A DNA stretch of 49,938 nt from Candidatus Krumholzibacteriia bacterium (GTDB lineage Bacteria > Krumholzibacteriota > Krumholzibacteriia > LZORAL124-64-63). The stretch spans positions 1 to 49,938 of the forward strand of contig JAUVII010000006.1 in assembly GCA_030592845.1 (NCBI GenBank), given 5' to 3'. A program made the translations under genes and the position numbers. The notes beneath the pieces were generated by a model, which was given only the letters and a program-made list of their open reading frames with translations, did no database searches and was not told the DNA's origin. Of this stretch, positions 1-8,682 are shown piece after piece. Position 1 is the first letter of the stretch. The number at the start of each line of letters is the position of its first letter.

Positions 1-504
1 TCCTCCGTGGCGACGGTCCACAAGCACGTCAGCAACCTGGTGGAAAAGGGTTACCTGCTCCGTGAACGGAGGAATGCCAGCCGGGACCTTGAGGTGGTGG
101 GGCATGGGGGCGGTCCGCGTGGTTTGGCGCGCATCCCCCTTCTGGGTACGGTGGCCGCCGGTCTGCCCATCGAGGCTCTCGAGGATCAGGAGGAAATCAA
201 CCTTCCCGAGGAATGGCTGGGGAAGGGCCGCACTTTCGCCCTGCGGGTCCGTGGCGATTCCATGATCGATGAACAGATTCGGGATGGCGATACGGTCGTG
301 GTCGAGGCCAGGGAAACCGCCCGGAACGGGGAAACGGTCATCGCCCTGGTGGATGGGGATTCCGTCACCGTAAAACAGTATTTTCGCGAAGGGTCCCTGA
401 TCCGGCTGCAACCGGCCAACCCGACCGTTCCCGTACTCAAGTTGCCCGAGGACCGGGTGCAGGTACAGGGTGTGGTCATCGGGGTCCTGCGCAGGTTCTC
501 CTAG
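1..504 (+). CDS. lexA: LexA repressor, 3' part (5' end outside the window)
   Basis: SOS-response repressor that self-cleaves when RecA is activated. The reading frame is open from base 1, so only the last 167 residues are present and the start lies upstream. The visible part begins inside the winged-helix DNA-binding domain (recognition-helix region, then LVEKGYLLRERRNASR). A linker follows, then the S24 peptidase domain. Counting from the GTG at base 7, the self-cleavage site is Ala51-Gly52 in TVAAGLP, the nucleophile is Ser85 in RGDSMID, and the general-base lysine is Lys123 in VTVKQYF. All catalytic parts are intact. The next gene starts 6 bases after the stop and encodes an ImuB-like protein, a pairing that fits an SOS mutagenesis operon. 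Confidence 0.95.
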   Translation, partial: SSVATVHKHVSNLVEKGYLLRERRNASRDLEVVGHGGGPRGLARIPLLGTVAAGLPIEALEDQEEINLPEEWLGKGRTFALRVRGDSMIDEQIRDGDTVVVEARETARNGETVIALVDGDSVTVKQYFREGSLIRLQPANPTVPVLKLPEDRVQVQGVVIGVLRRFS

Positions 505-510
505 GATCAG

Positions 511-1560
511 GTGGAAATTCCGGCCATGGCCCCTCGGTCTATCCTGCACCTTCGTTTCTTTGGACCGGATTCGGAGGAGCCAGATGAAAAATCAGGGGCC
601 CTGGCCGAATTATGCCGCCGAACCACTCCCGCCTGGGTACTGAAACCCCATGGTGCCTACCTTGATCTGACCGGAACCGATCGGTTGTACGGACGGGGCC
701 TTGACGGGTTGGAGCACATCAGCCGCCTGGCCGGAGCGGTAGGCGGGATCCGGGCCACGGGCGCGGGTCCCACCCGGCTCGCCGCTCGTCTGGCATCCCT
801 TACCGCGGCCCGCGCCGGGGGAGGGCTCTTTTCCGTGGCCTCCGGCATGGCGCCCGTCTTTCTGCAGGCATTTCCCGTGGATTTTTTACCGGTATCCCTT
901 TCGGTTACCCGGCGTCTTCATCAATTGGGAGTCAGGACCCTCGGGGACCTCCAGGTTGTGTCGCCGGCCTTGCTCAACGCCATTTTCGGGGAAAGTGGCC
1001 GCAGCCTCGCCCGGGAAGCCTGGGGCAGGTCCACCGAATCGACCGGAAAAGGAAAGGGGAAGGTCGGGAGCGATTCCTCCGGTCTCGAGCTTGTTGTCGG
1101 GGTCGGCCTTTCGCGGCCGGTCTGTTCCTCCCCCGTTGGGGCTGCCCTGCGCCGCGGATTGGCTGTGCGCGCCTTGACAAGATGCCCCGGGGGACCGGCT
1201 AGCCGGGGAAGATGGCGCTTGAACGGGTTCTGGGCGGAAAGCGGACGGGGGTCTTCAACCGTGCAGGGGCCCGGAAATCCTGGCTGGAAAAGCTGGCTGG
1301 GTCTGGTGGAACTGCTTTGGAGGCGTTTGCCCCATCGACGCAAAGGCTTGGTTGGGCTGGAATTGCGGGCCCAGCCCCCGGAGGCGGCTTTTTCTCCGCA
1401 GGGAAATCTGTTTCCCGACGATGAAGCGGACTGCCGCCTGGCTGAAGCCATGCGCCGGGCCCGCCTGGCATCCGGCTCCCGGTTTGGACCGGCCTGCGAA
1501 GACCTTCTGTCCGCCTGGGGCGCTGTCTGGTACGGTCCGGGCGGAGATAGGCCAAAGTAA
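511..1560 (+). CDS. ImuB-like Y-family DNA polymerase homologue, short and without catalytic carboxylates
   Basis: 349-residue protein related to the Y-family polymerase/ImuB group. Recognisable parts are AYLDLTGTDRLYG (residues about 49-61), the stretch GMAPVFLQAFPVDFLPVSL, and the helix-hairpin-helix-like LHQLGVRTLGDLQ. The paired Asp-Glu of active Y-family polymerases (SxDE motif) is not seen, as in ImuB, a non-catalytic scaffold of the ImuA-ImuB-DnaE2 mutasome. Residues 297-301 (QGNLF) resemble a beta-clamp binding motif. Typical ImuB proteins are around 500 residues, so this one is short. The GTG at 511 is used; an in-frame ATG at 526 is possible. It follows lexA by 6 bases, so LexA control is likely, though the promoter is outside the window. 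No imuA or dnaE2 follows. Family assignment is fairly sure, function is inferred. Confidence 0.7.
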   Translation: MEIPAMAPRSILHLRFFGPDSEEPDEKSGALAELCRRTTPAWVLKPHGAYLDLTGTDRLYGRGLDGLEHISRLAGAVGGIRATGAGPTRLAARLASLTAARAGGGLFSVASGMAPVFLQAFPVDFLPVSLSVTRRLHQLGVRTLGDLQVVSPALLNAIFGESGRSLAREAWGRSTESTGKGKGKVGSDSSGLELVVGVGLSRPVCSSPVGAALRRGLAVRALTRCPGGPASRGRWRLNGFWAESGRGSSTVQGPGNPGWKSWLGLVELLWRRLPHRRKGLVGLELRAQPPEAAFSPQGNLFPDDEADCRLAEAMRRARLASGSRFGPACEDLLSAWGAVWYGPGGDRPK

Positions 1561-1574
1561 GGATATGGGTTTGG

Positions 1575-1603
1575 TTGACGGTGGGTGTTCCGCACGGTAG
1601 CAT
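1575..1603 (+). promoter_or_regulatory. Sigma70-type promoter for hsp20-lon, with overlapping inverted repeat
   Basis: TTGACG (1575-1580), a 17-base spacer and TAGCAT (1598-1603) give a good housekeeping-type promoter 50 bases before the hsp20 start. An inverted repeat, GGTGGGT at 1580-1586 and ACCCACC at 1604-1610, brackets the spacer and -10 region and could be an operator. The match was made by eye; there are no transcription data. Confidence 0.55.
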
Positions 1604-1653
1604 ACCCACCACTCGTGTATTAACGTTCCGGTTGGGCACCGATTGAGGCGAAA

Positions 1654-2088
1654 ATGAGCAGACGGAACCGAACAGGTGACCTGGAAGAGATCTTCGAGAT
1701 CCTTGTGACCTCGTACGTCCAGAAGGGTGGGGTCATTCCAGGTGAAAGCGACTTGTGTTGGCGCCCGGCGACCGATGCCTATGAAACCGAAGAACACTTC
1801 ATCGTTCAGGTGGATCTGGCGGGTATGGATCCGGCTCAGATAGAAGTGCTGGCTGACAAAAACAGCCTGGTTGTCCGGGGGATTCGCCAGGAATCGTCAG
1901 GCCCCGGCAAGAAGCATTTCCACAAGATGGAAATCAACGTGGGTCCCTTTGTCCGCAAGGTTGCCATTACGGTGGATGTCGATTCATCCAGTGCTACGGC
2001 CCAGTACAGGAGCGGGTTCCTCTACGTCACCTTCCGCAAGGGAACGGGAAACATGGGGGACCGACGGCAAATTTCCATCGGCCGTTGA
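1654..2088 (+). CDS. Hsp20/alpha-crystallin family small heat-shock protein
   Basis: 144-residue holdase-type chaperone that binds unfolding proteins without ATP. The alpha-crystallin domain spans roughly residues 38-135: it opens with WRPATDAYETEEHFIVQVDLAGM, a typical first strand pair, and ends with GFLYVTFRKG, equivalent to the G-x-L family signature. Length is normal for the family. The ATG at 1654 follows a GAGGCG ribosome-binding sequence at 1645. It is the first gene behind a clear promoter and precedes lon by 82 bases, so chaperone and protease are probably co-expressed under stress. Confidence 0.9.
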   Translation: MSRRNRTGDLEEIFEILVTSYVQKGGVIPGESDLCWRPATDAYETEEHFIVQVDLAGMDPAQIEVLADKNSLVVRGIRQESSGPGKKHFHKMEINVGPFVRKVAITVDVDSSSATAQYRSGFLYVTFRKGTGNMGDRRQISIGR

Positions 2089-2170
2089 AGGACGGACGGC
2101 AGAGCGGTTGCAGGATGTCGACAATTTGGGTGCCCGAAGCGCCCCGAAATCTGGAAGGAGCTGGATCTAC

Positions 2171-4552
2171 ATGGCGGACAACGATCAGGATCTCATGAAA
2201 CTGGACCATTCCGGGGAAATCGTACTGCCCCGGGAAATGCCCATCCTGCCGATCAGCGAGGCGGTAATTTTTCCCGCCATGATGGTGCCCCTGGTTCTGA
2301 GCGACGCGAACCTGGTCAAACTGGCGGACGATTGTCTGGCGGGGCAAAAAATCCTGGGAGCTTTCTCCCAACGGGAAATTGCCGAAGAAGACGAGGACGA
2401 AATGGACGAGCGCGATCTCATCTACCGGGTGGGGACCGCCGTCAAGATCCAGAAGATGCTGCGTTTTCCAGATGGCAGCATGAGACTGCTCGGCCAGGGA
2501 ATAGCCCGGTGCCGTATCAAAAAATTCCTGGAGACGGATCCCTACATGCTGGCCTCCGTGGAACTGATCGAGGAAGACATCCAGGAAGACTCCCGCACCC
2601 TGGCCTACATGCGGGGGGTGGCCAACAATTTCCTGAAGATCATCGACGCCAGCGAAACCCTTTCCGAGGAACTCAAGGTCGTCGTGATGAATATCGACGA
2701 TCCGGGGCGCCTGGCCGATCTCATCGCGACCAATCTGGACGTTGATGTCGCCCAGAAGCAGAAGATGCTGGAGGAGAAATCCCCCCGCAAGCGTTTGCAG
2801 ATCCTGTCCAAGACCGTCATGAAGGAACTGGATGTCCTGGAACTGGGACAGAAACTCCAGACCCGGGTGCGGAAATCCATCGACAAGGACCAGCGGGAAT
2901 ATTATCTGCGCCAGCAGTTGAAGGCCATTCAGCGCGAGTTGGGGGAGGTGGACGAGGGTTCCGTCGAACTGGACGACCTGCGCGAACGGCTCGAGGCGGC
3001 GGATTTCCCGGAAAAGGTCCAGCTGGCCGCGGACAGGGAGTTGGATCGTCTGGGGCGGATGTCCCCCGGCGCCAGTGAGTATACCGTGAGCAAGACGTAT
3101 CTGGACTGGCTGCTTGATCTGCCGTGGAACCAGAGCAGTGAAGACAAGCTGAACCTGAAACGCGCCGAGAAAATTCTCGAGCGTGACCACTACGGTCTTG
3201 AAGACGTGAAGGAACGCATCATCCAGTATTTGGCGGTGCGCAAGTTGAAGGACAACCACCGGGGTCCCATCCTTTGCCTGGCCGGCCCTCCGGGGGTGGG
3301 CAAGACGTCCCTGGGCCGCAGCATCGCAGAGGCCGTGGGACGGAAATTCTTTCGTTTTTCCCTGGGGGGAATGCGGGACGAGGCGGAAATCCGCGGTCAT
3401 CGGCGCACCTACGTGGGGTCGATGCCCGGCCGCATCATAAACGGCATCAAGGAATGCGGGACCAACAACCCCGTGTTCATGCTGGACGAGATCGACAAGC
3501 TGGGACAGGATTTCCGCGGGGACCCCGCCAGCGCCCTGCTGGAGGTCCTGGACCCCGAGCAGAATTGCGATTTCACCGATCACTACCTCAATCTTCCCTT
3601 TGATCTTTCCAATGTCATGTTCATCACCACGGCGAATATGCTTGACACCATCCCGCGCGCCCTGTTGGACCGGATGGAGGTCATTCAGCTGGCGGGTTAT
3701 ACCAACCTGGAAAAACTCCAGATCGCCAAACGGTACCTCATGCCCCGGCAGATAGAAGCCAACGGTCTGACGGGAAAGTTCATCCGGTTCACCGATGCCG
3801 GCATGATGCGCATCGTGGAAGACCATACCCGTGAAGCGGGAGTGCGAAACCTGGAAAGGGAAATCGGCAGCGTCTGCCGCAAGGTCGCCACCGATGTGGC
3901 CAAGGGGAAGAAGAAGCTGCAGGTCATCGGCGCCAACAACCTGGAAGAGTATCTGGGGTCGGCGAGTTTTACGGGTGACAGTTTGCGCCGGCATCTCAAG
4001 GTGGGGGTCGTGACGGGATTGGCCTGGACCCAGGTCGGCGGGCGGATTCTCTACATCGAGGGTTTGTCGATGCCCGGTGGCCGCGGCAATCTGAAACTGA
4101 CCGGCCAGGTGGGGAGCGTGATGCAGGAGTCCGCCAGCGCCGCTTTCAGTTACCTGCGCAACCGATTCGGCGGGCGCGAGGAATACACCGAGTTTTTCAC
4201 CGGGCGGGATTTCCACATTCATCTGCCCGCCGGAGCAGTTCCCAAGGACGGACCCAGCGCCGGTATTGCGATGGCCTCGGTATTGCTGTCCCTGATGTTG
4301 AACAAGAATGTGGACCGCCGCACCGCCATGACCGGGGAAATCACTCTGACCGGTGCCGTGTTGCCCATTGGCGGGTTGCTGGAAAAGGTGTTGGCCGCCC
4401 ACCGCCTGGGAATCCGGACAATAGTCATTCCCGCGGACAACGAATCCGATCTCGAGTCCATTCCCGATGAGGTCCGCGAGGCGATTGAATTTGTTCCTGT
4501 CGCCAATCTGGACGAGGCGTGGGAGGCAATCTTTCCCGGAATCATGAACTGA
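2171..4552 (+). CDS. lon: ATP-dependent protease Lon
   Basis: 793-residue cytoplasmic AAA+ serine protease that degrades misfolded and regulatory proteins. The N-terminal substrate domain starts with LPILPISEAVIFPAM-like sequence. Walker A is GPPGVGKT (residues 372-379) and Walker B is VFMLDEIDK. The protease domain carries the catalytic Ser696 in KDGPSAG and Lys739 in GGLLEKV; the 43-residue spacing equals that of E. coli Lon (Ser679, Lys722). The ATG at 2171 is chosen because GGAAGGAG lies just upstream and Lon homology begins there; the open frame extends upstream to 1871, but that would overlap hsp20 in another frame. Probably co-transcribed with hsp20. Confidence 0.97.
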   Translation: MADNDQDLMKLDHSGEIVLPREMPILPISEAVIFPAMMVPLVLSDANLVKLADDCLAGQKILGAFSQREIAEEDEDEMDERDLIYRVGTAVKIQKMLRFPDGSMRLLGQGIARCRIKKFLETDPYMLASVELIEEDIQEDSRTLAYMRGVANNFLKIIDASETLSEELKVVVMNIDDPGRLADLIATNLDVDVAQKQKMLEEKSPRKRLQILSKTVMKELDVLELGQKLQTRVRKSIDKDQREYYLRQQLKAIQRELGEVDEGSVELDDLRERLEAADFPEKVQLAADRELDRLGRMSPGASEYTVSKTYLDWLLDLPWNQSSEDKLNLKRAEKILERDHYGLEDVKERIIQYLAVRKLKDNHRGPILCLAGPPGVGKTSLGRSIAEAVGRKFFRFSLGGMRDEAEIRGHRRTYVGSMPGRIINGIKECGTNNPVFMLDEIDKLGQDFRGDPASALLEVLDPEQNCDFTDHYLNLPFDLSNVMFITTANMLDTIPRALLDRMEVIQLAGYTNLEKLQIAKRYLMPRQIEANGLTGKFIRFTDAGMMRIVEDHTREAGVRNLEREIGSVCRKVATDVAKGKKKLQVIGANNLEEYLGSASFTGDSLRRHLKVGVVTGLAWTQVGGRILYIEGLSMPGGRGNLKLTGQVGSVMQESASAAFSYLRNRFGGREEYTEFFTGRDFHIHLPAGAVPKDGPSAGIAMASVLLSLMLNKNVDRRTAMTGEITLTGAVLPIGGLLEKVLAAHRLGIRTIVIPADNESDLESIPDEVREAIEFVPVANLDEAWEAIFPGIMN

Positions 4553-4609
4553 TCAGTTAGAGTGGCGCCCTAAACCGTCCCGATTCGATTCAGTCCTGTG
4601 AGGCGATCC

Positions 4610-5779
4610 TTGGCCGAACACAAGATTATGAGCACCTTGATGCGCCCCTTCTTCAACAAGGGGAAGGCGGCTTCTTTTACCGTGCCCGGAGAGTTGAAGA
4701 ATTCCTCCCGGATCCTGTGCATTGATTGCGGCGAATTGAGCGACTTCCTTTTTCATATCCCACTGCTGACCGCCATCCGTCACCGGCACCCCGGTTCCAA
4801 AATGGATTTCCTGGTGCCTGAAATCCACGCTCCCCTGGTGATCCCCAGCGGATTGGCCCGGCAGTGCATGATCTACAAAGAGGGCCAGCTCAATCCCTGG
4901 CGGCCGGCTTTTGCCACCCTGTTGCGCAAACTGGGATCCGGCAATTACGATGTGGCCATCATCATGTCCTATTCACCACAGCCCAAATTGGAACTTGCGG
5001 CTTTGGCAAGCGGCGCTTCCTTGCGGTTGGGCCCTTCACACAAGGATGCCTGGCCGGGAGTGAACTTCGAAATGCGGCCCGGTAAGCAGGATGACGGTTA
5101 CCGGGGGGACAGGTTGAAAACCGCCGCTCCCTTCCTTGGCTTCGATCCGGAGGAATTGAACTCCCGCTGGCCCCTGCCCCTGGAAAAACTCCGGCAGATG
5201 GCGCAACAGGTCCATTTTCACAAACCAAATCCGGACCAGATGCTGATCGGGGTGGACCCGGGTCTTGGCAAGACCGGTCACGGGTTCGCCCTGGAGAACA
5301 CCCAGTTCCTGGTCAGGCAATTGTCCAGCCAACTGGCTTGCAAGATCCTGCCCCTGGGGTATCCCCAGGACAACAAGCGCCTGGAAAAGTTCGAAGCCAG
5401 TCTTTCCGAAGTGCCGGTGGGACTGCAGCGGGACACCCTGCTGGAGATGATCCTGTTGTTGGCCCAGTGTGATCTTTTTGTTTCCGGAAACACCGATTTT
5501 TTCCATTTCGCGGTGGCCCAGGGAGTGCCGGCGATTGGACTTTTCTCCAAGGACGACGGACCCCAGTGGACACCCCGCGGTCGGCCGCGTGCCCGGGTCA
5601 TTCCCGTTACCAAAGGGGAAAAGGTCGATATCGAGACCTTGATGGAAGCCGTCGAAGGGGTGACCCAGGGGCGGACCAGTACGGCCTCCAGGGTGATCAC
5701 CACCCCGCTTCCGGACGACGGTGCTTCTTCCGGGTCCGGGGTTCTCCCGCCCGCTGAAGACGCGCCCAGCCATGATTGA
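4610..5779 (+). CDS. Divergent GT9 (heptosyltransferase-like) glycosyltransferase paralogue
   Basis: About 389 residues with the two-Rossmann GT-B layout of family GT9, which adds heptose or similar sugars to LPS core. The usual N-terminal LGD loop is changed to GELSDFLFHIP, keeping the Asp. The C-terminal acceptor/donor motif normally reading GNDSGLMHLAAA is GNTDFFHFAVA, so the DSG triad is lost. The cysteine pattern near the C-terminus of the three other GT9 proteins in this cluster is missing. It may have an altered substrate or be catalytically weak. TTG 4610 is preferred because GAGG sits 6 bases upstream; GTG 4598 and ATG 4628 are alternatives. The end overlaps waaF by 8 bases, indicating translational coupling. 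Confidence 0.7.
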   Translation: MAEHKIMSTLMRPFFNKGKAASFTVPGELKNSSRILCIDCGELSDFLFHIPLLTAIRHRHPGSKMDFLVPEIHAPLVIPSGLARQCMIYKEGQLNPWRPAFATLLRKLGSGNYDVAIIMSYSPQPKLELAALASGASLRLGPSHKDAWPGVNFEMRPGKQDDGYRGDRLKTAAPFLGFDPEELNSRWPLPLEKLRQMAQQVHFHKPNPDQMLIGVDPGLGKTGHGFALENTQFLVRQLSSQLACKILPLGYPQDNKRLEKFEASLSEVPVGLQRDTLLEMILLLAQCDLFVSGNTDFFHFAVAQGVPAIGLFSKDDGPQWTPRGRPRARVIPVTKGEKVDIETLMEAVEGVTQGRTSTASRVITTPLPDDGASSGSGVLPPAEDAPSHD

Positions 5780-6899
5780 CCCTTCCGACAAACATTCCGT
5801 ATTGCGGCTCCTGGTCCTGGCTCCCAATTGGCTGGGCGATGTGGTCATGACCACCCCGTTGTTGTCCTTCCTCCACGCGAACAGAGGAGCGGTTTCCAAA
5901 GGTTTCGGACGGCCGTTCACGCTTTGCCTGGGTATCCGGGGGGCCTGGGCCGGCCTGTTCCGGGACGATGACCGGATAGATGAACTGATGGTCATCGAAC
6001 GCGGCGGACGGCATGGAGGCTTTGGTGGCGTCTTCCGTTTGGCCGATACCTTGAGACAGGGGGGATTCGATGCCGTCATTATCGGACCGCCATCGTTAAG
6101 GTCGGGTTTGGCCGCCAAATTATCAGGAATATCCGACAGGGTGGGATACCGGTCCGACGGCCGGTCGCTTCTTTTGAATCACGGAGTCGCGCCGCAAAGG
6201 CGCGGCAGCATCCACTATTCGCGGGAAATGATCCATTTGGGCCGTGTCTGGCTGGAATCGCTTGGGCTTGTACCCGGGAAAATCCAGGACAGGGACTGGA
6301 CAAGCTCTTTGCCGGGCTGCGAATCCCTTCCCCCCGCAAATTCGGGCGAGGGAGGCCCGGTGTGGGCCGTCGCTCCGGGCACAACCTACGGCGAAGCCAA
6401 AACGTGGCCTGTCGCACGCCTTGCCGAATTCATCAGGTTGGCCGTGGACAGGCACGGGGTCCGGTTCGTTTTCCTCGGTGATGGGACTGCCAGGGGATTC
6501 ACCACCCGTCTGAAGGAACAGATCACCGGTGAATGGGGTGATGAACCCCAGTCCAATTGCACCCTGCTGGACCTGACCGGAAAGACCGATCTGACCGCCG
6601 CGGTCAGGGTGCTCAAGGCGTCACAGGCGTTTGTGGGAAATGACAGCGGGCTCATGCATCTGGCCGCAGCCCTGGGAATGCCGACCATCGGGGTGTTCGG
6701 TTCATCGAATCCCGATTGGACGGCGCCGCTCGGCCAAAAAACCCGGGCGGTGGTTCCCGACGGTTTCTCCTGCCGCCCCTGCTATCGGAAAACCTGCAAT
6801 CAACCGATATTCTGTCTGGATACGGTTTCCGCGGATACCGTATTGAGTGAGGTTTTAAAACTCGTCGGCGATGATCTGAATGGACGGGAAGGTGCTTGA
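5772..6899 (+). CDS. waaF: ADP-heptose:LPS heptosyltransferase II (WaaF family, GT9)
   Basis: 375 residues, family GT9; transfers heptose from ADP-heptose to the growing inner core at the cytoplasmic face of the inner membrane. Canonical motifs are all present: LAPNWLGDVVMTTP at the N-terminus, APGTTYGEAKTWP in the middle (donor phosphate and Lys/Trp contacts), and GNDSGLMHLAAALG near the C-terminus, followed by the cysteine cluster CRPCYRKTC. ATG 5772 overlaps the previous stop by 8 bases; the frame stays open upstream to 5721 but that is unlikely to be used. The stop overlaps the gmhB ATG (TGATG). This is the most canonical GT9 member here; the exact heptose acceptor is inferred. Confidence 0.85.
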   Translation: MIDPSDKHSVLRLLVLAPNWLGDVVMTTPLLSFLHANRGAVSKGFGRPFTLCLGIRGAWAGLFRDDDRIDELMVIERGGRHGGFGGVFRLADTLRQGGFDAVIIGPPSLRSGLAAKLSGISDRVGYRSDGRSLLLNHGVAPQRRGSIHYSREMIHLGRVWLESLGLVPGKIQDRDWTSSLPGCESLPPANSGEGGPVWAVAPGTTYGEAKTWPVARLAEFIRLAVDRHGVRFVFLGDGTARGFTTRLKEQITGEWGDEPQSNCTLLDLTGKTDLTAAVRVLKASQAFVGNDSGLMHLAAALGMPTIGVFGSSNPDWTAPLGQKTRAVVPDGFSCRPCYRKTCNQPIFCLDTVSADTVLSEVLKLVGDDLNGREGA

Positions 6900-7510
6900 T
6901 GGCAGTCTGGAAACCATGCCATTCCGATGAGTCCACGGGTCTTCGCCCGGCCCTGTTCCTTGACCGGGACGGTGTGGTAATCGTGGACCGTGATTATCTG
7001 GGCGACCCCGCCGATGTCGCACTTGTTCCCGGGGCGGCGGAAACCATGCGGGCGGCTGCGGCCTTGGGTTATCTCCTTATCGGTGTTTCCAACCAGTCGG
7101 GTCTGGGACGCAAATTGTTCACCATTCCTGAATTCAACGGGGTCATGAAAAGGCTCGATGAAGTCCTTGCCGAAAACGGTACGGGATTCGACGGTTTTTA
7201 TTACTGTCCGCACGCTCCGGGTGAAAACTGCGCCTGCCGCAAACCAAAGACAGGTCTCCTGGATGAAGCCGCCGAAACCTGCGCTTGGGACAAGGGTGCC
7301 AGTTGGGTCGTGGGGGACAAGGCCAGTGACGTCGCTTTGGCGCGTGCCGGAGATATGGGCGCGGTGCTTGTCCGCACCGGCCATGGTGCGACGTACGAGC
7401 AGGAGGTTCGGCTGATGATGGAAAATGATTCCGAAATCCTGATCGCCGACGATCTGGCGGCTGCCTTTGCCGCCCTGCGCCGGGCCGACCGACGGGGGCC
7501 GGGCCGTTGA
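6899..7510 (+). CDS. gmhB: D-glycero-D-manno-heptose 1,7-bisphosphate 7-phosphatase (GmhB)
   Basis: 203-residue HAD-superfamily phosphatase of the ADP-heptose pathway, removing the C7 phosphate before nucleotide activation. The nucleophile motif is FLDRDGVV, motif II is GVSNQSG, and motif IV is VVGDKASDV. The zinc loop CPHAPGENCACRKP is diagnostic of GmhB. Length is normal. The ATG at 6899 overlaps the waaF stop by one base; a TTG one codon earlier also exists. Placement between heptosyltransferases fits supply of their donor sugar. Confidence 0.92.
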   Translation: MAVWKPCHSDESTGLRPALFLDRDGVVIVDRDYLGDPADVALVPGAAETMRAAAALGYLLIGVSNQSGLGRKLFTIPEFNGVMKRLDEVLAENGTGFDGFYYCPHAPGENCACRKPKTGLLDEAAETCAWDKGASWVVGDKASDVALARAGDMGAVLVRTGHGATYEQEVRLMMENDSEILIADDLAAAFAALRRADRRGPGR

Positions 7511-8682
7511 GTTGGGCTCTGAACGGCACGCCCATCAGGTCGGTGCTTCTGACCAGGTTGCGGTACCTCGGGGACATTGTCATGTCCACCGTACTGGTGG
7601 AGGTCCTGCTCAGGGGTGACCCCCATCTGCAAATCGGTTATTTGTGTGAGGACGGTTTCGCGCCGGTTTTGAAAGGCCTTTCCGGGATCGAACGGATCCA
7701 CCGTCTGGGTGCCGGTAGGTCCGGTCGGGACGCGAACTCAAGGGTCCGGCATAAATCGACCGGGGAATCCCACTCCACTTTGGGCATGATCCGTAATCTG
7801 AGGAAACACCGTTACGATCTGGCCGTGGACATGTTTTTCAACCCGCGCAGCGCGTGGCTTTTGAGATTGGCCGGCATTCCCCTGCGCATCGGGGGCACGA
7901 ACAAGTCCCGTGGCCGACTTTATACCCATAGGGCGCTGCGACGGGACTTCGGGCCCGAAATTCCCGGGTTCGCGGAAATCGCGCCCGGAGGGCTCGGTGA
8001 ACACCTGTGCCGGTTGGGACCGTTGACCCATGTGGAAACAGGTATGAATTTCGCCGACTGGCTGCCCACCCAGTTCGGCCCAGGGGATTTGAAACCGAAA
8101 TTGGGCGCTGACCTGACCATGCCGGGCCCGCGCCCGGAACTGGACAAGTTGAAGATCGGTGCCGGGGATTCCTACCTGCTTTTGGCACCCTGCGCCACGT
8201 GGGAGAGCAAGGAATGGCCAGGGGATCGTTGGGGGGAACTGGTATCGCTGCTGGTTGAAAAGACGGACCTGCCCCTGGTGGTAATGGTGGCTCCGGGAAA
8301 AGAAAATGCCTGGGCCGGCCTGGCCGAACTGATTCCCGAGGACAGGGGAGGCGTATTGCCCCGGCTGCCGCTGCCCGATGCCTTGGCAGTTACCGGTTCG
8401 GCACGTGCCCTGGTAACCGTGGATGGGGGTATCATGCACGCCGCGGTGGGAATGGGAGTTCCGACGCTGGCGATTTTTGGTCCCACCGATCCCGCCATCT
8501 GGTTCCCCTATGAAAAATCAGGGCCCTACCGGGTCCTGGCCCGGAAACCTCATTGCCATCCCTGTGACCTGCATGATTGCCCGGCCTTTATCTGTCTTCC
8601 CGAACTCGAGCCCGCGGAAGTCTGGCGCTCCCTGTCTCCGTTGCTGGATGTGGATGAATCTTCAGCTGGGGAGGGGACATGA
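7507..8682 (+). CDS. GT9 heptosyltransferase-family protein
   Basis: 391 residues, third GT9 member of the cluster. It has the N-terminal loop LTRLRYLGDIVMST, the central LAPCATWESKEWPGDRW segment matching the donor-binding region, and VDGGIMHAAVGMGVP replacing the usual NDSG motif. A C-terminal cysteine pattern (CHPCDLHDCPAFIC) matches its neighbours. A Ser/Gly/Arg-rich insertion at about residues 75-95 is unusual. The TTG at 7507 gives a TTGA overlap with the gmhB stop. It probably adds a core sugar, but whether heptose or another sugar cannot be read from sequence. Confidence 0.82.
   Translation: MSWALNGTPIRSVLLTRLRYLGDIVMSTVLVEVLLRGDPHLQIGYLCEDGFAPVLKGLSGIERIHRLGAGRSGRDANSRVRHKSTGESHSTLGMIRNLRKHRYDLAVDMFFNPRSAWLLRLAGIPLRIGGTNKSRGRLYTHRALRRDFGPEIPGFAEIAPGGLGEHLCRLGPLTHVETGMNFADWLPTQFGPGDLKPKLGADLTMPGPRPELDKLKIGAGDSYLLLAPCATWESKEWPGDRWGELVSLLVEKTDLPLVVMVAPGKENAWAGLAELIPEDRGGVLPRLPLPDALAVTGSARALVTVDGGIMHAAVGMGVPTLAIFGPTDPAIWFPYEKSGPYRVLARKPHCHPCDLHDCPAFICLPELEPAEVWRSLSPLLDVDESSAGEGT

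Noticed and set aside
2027-4402. 791-codon open frame on the minus strand opposite lon
   Set aside because: It is a GC-rich antisense shadow of the unmistakable Lon gene; its translation is rich in Gly, Gln, His and Pro with no family motif.
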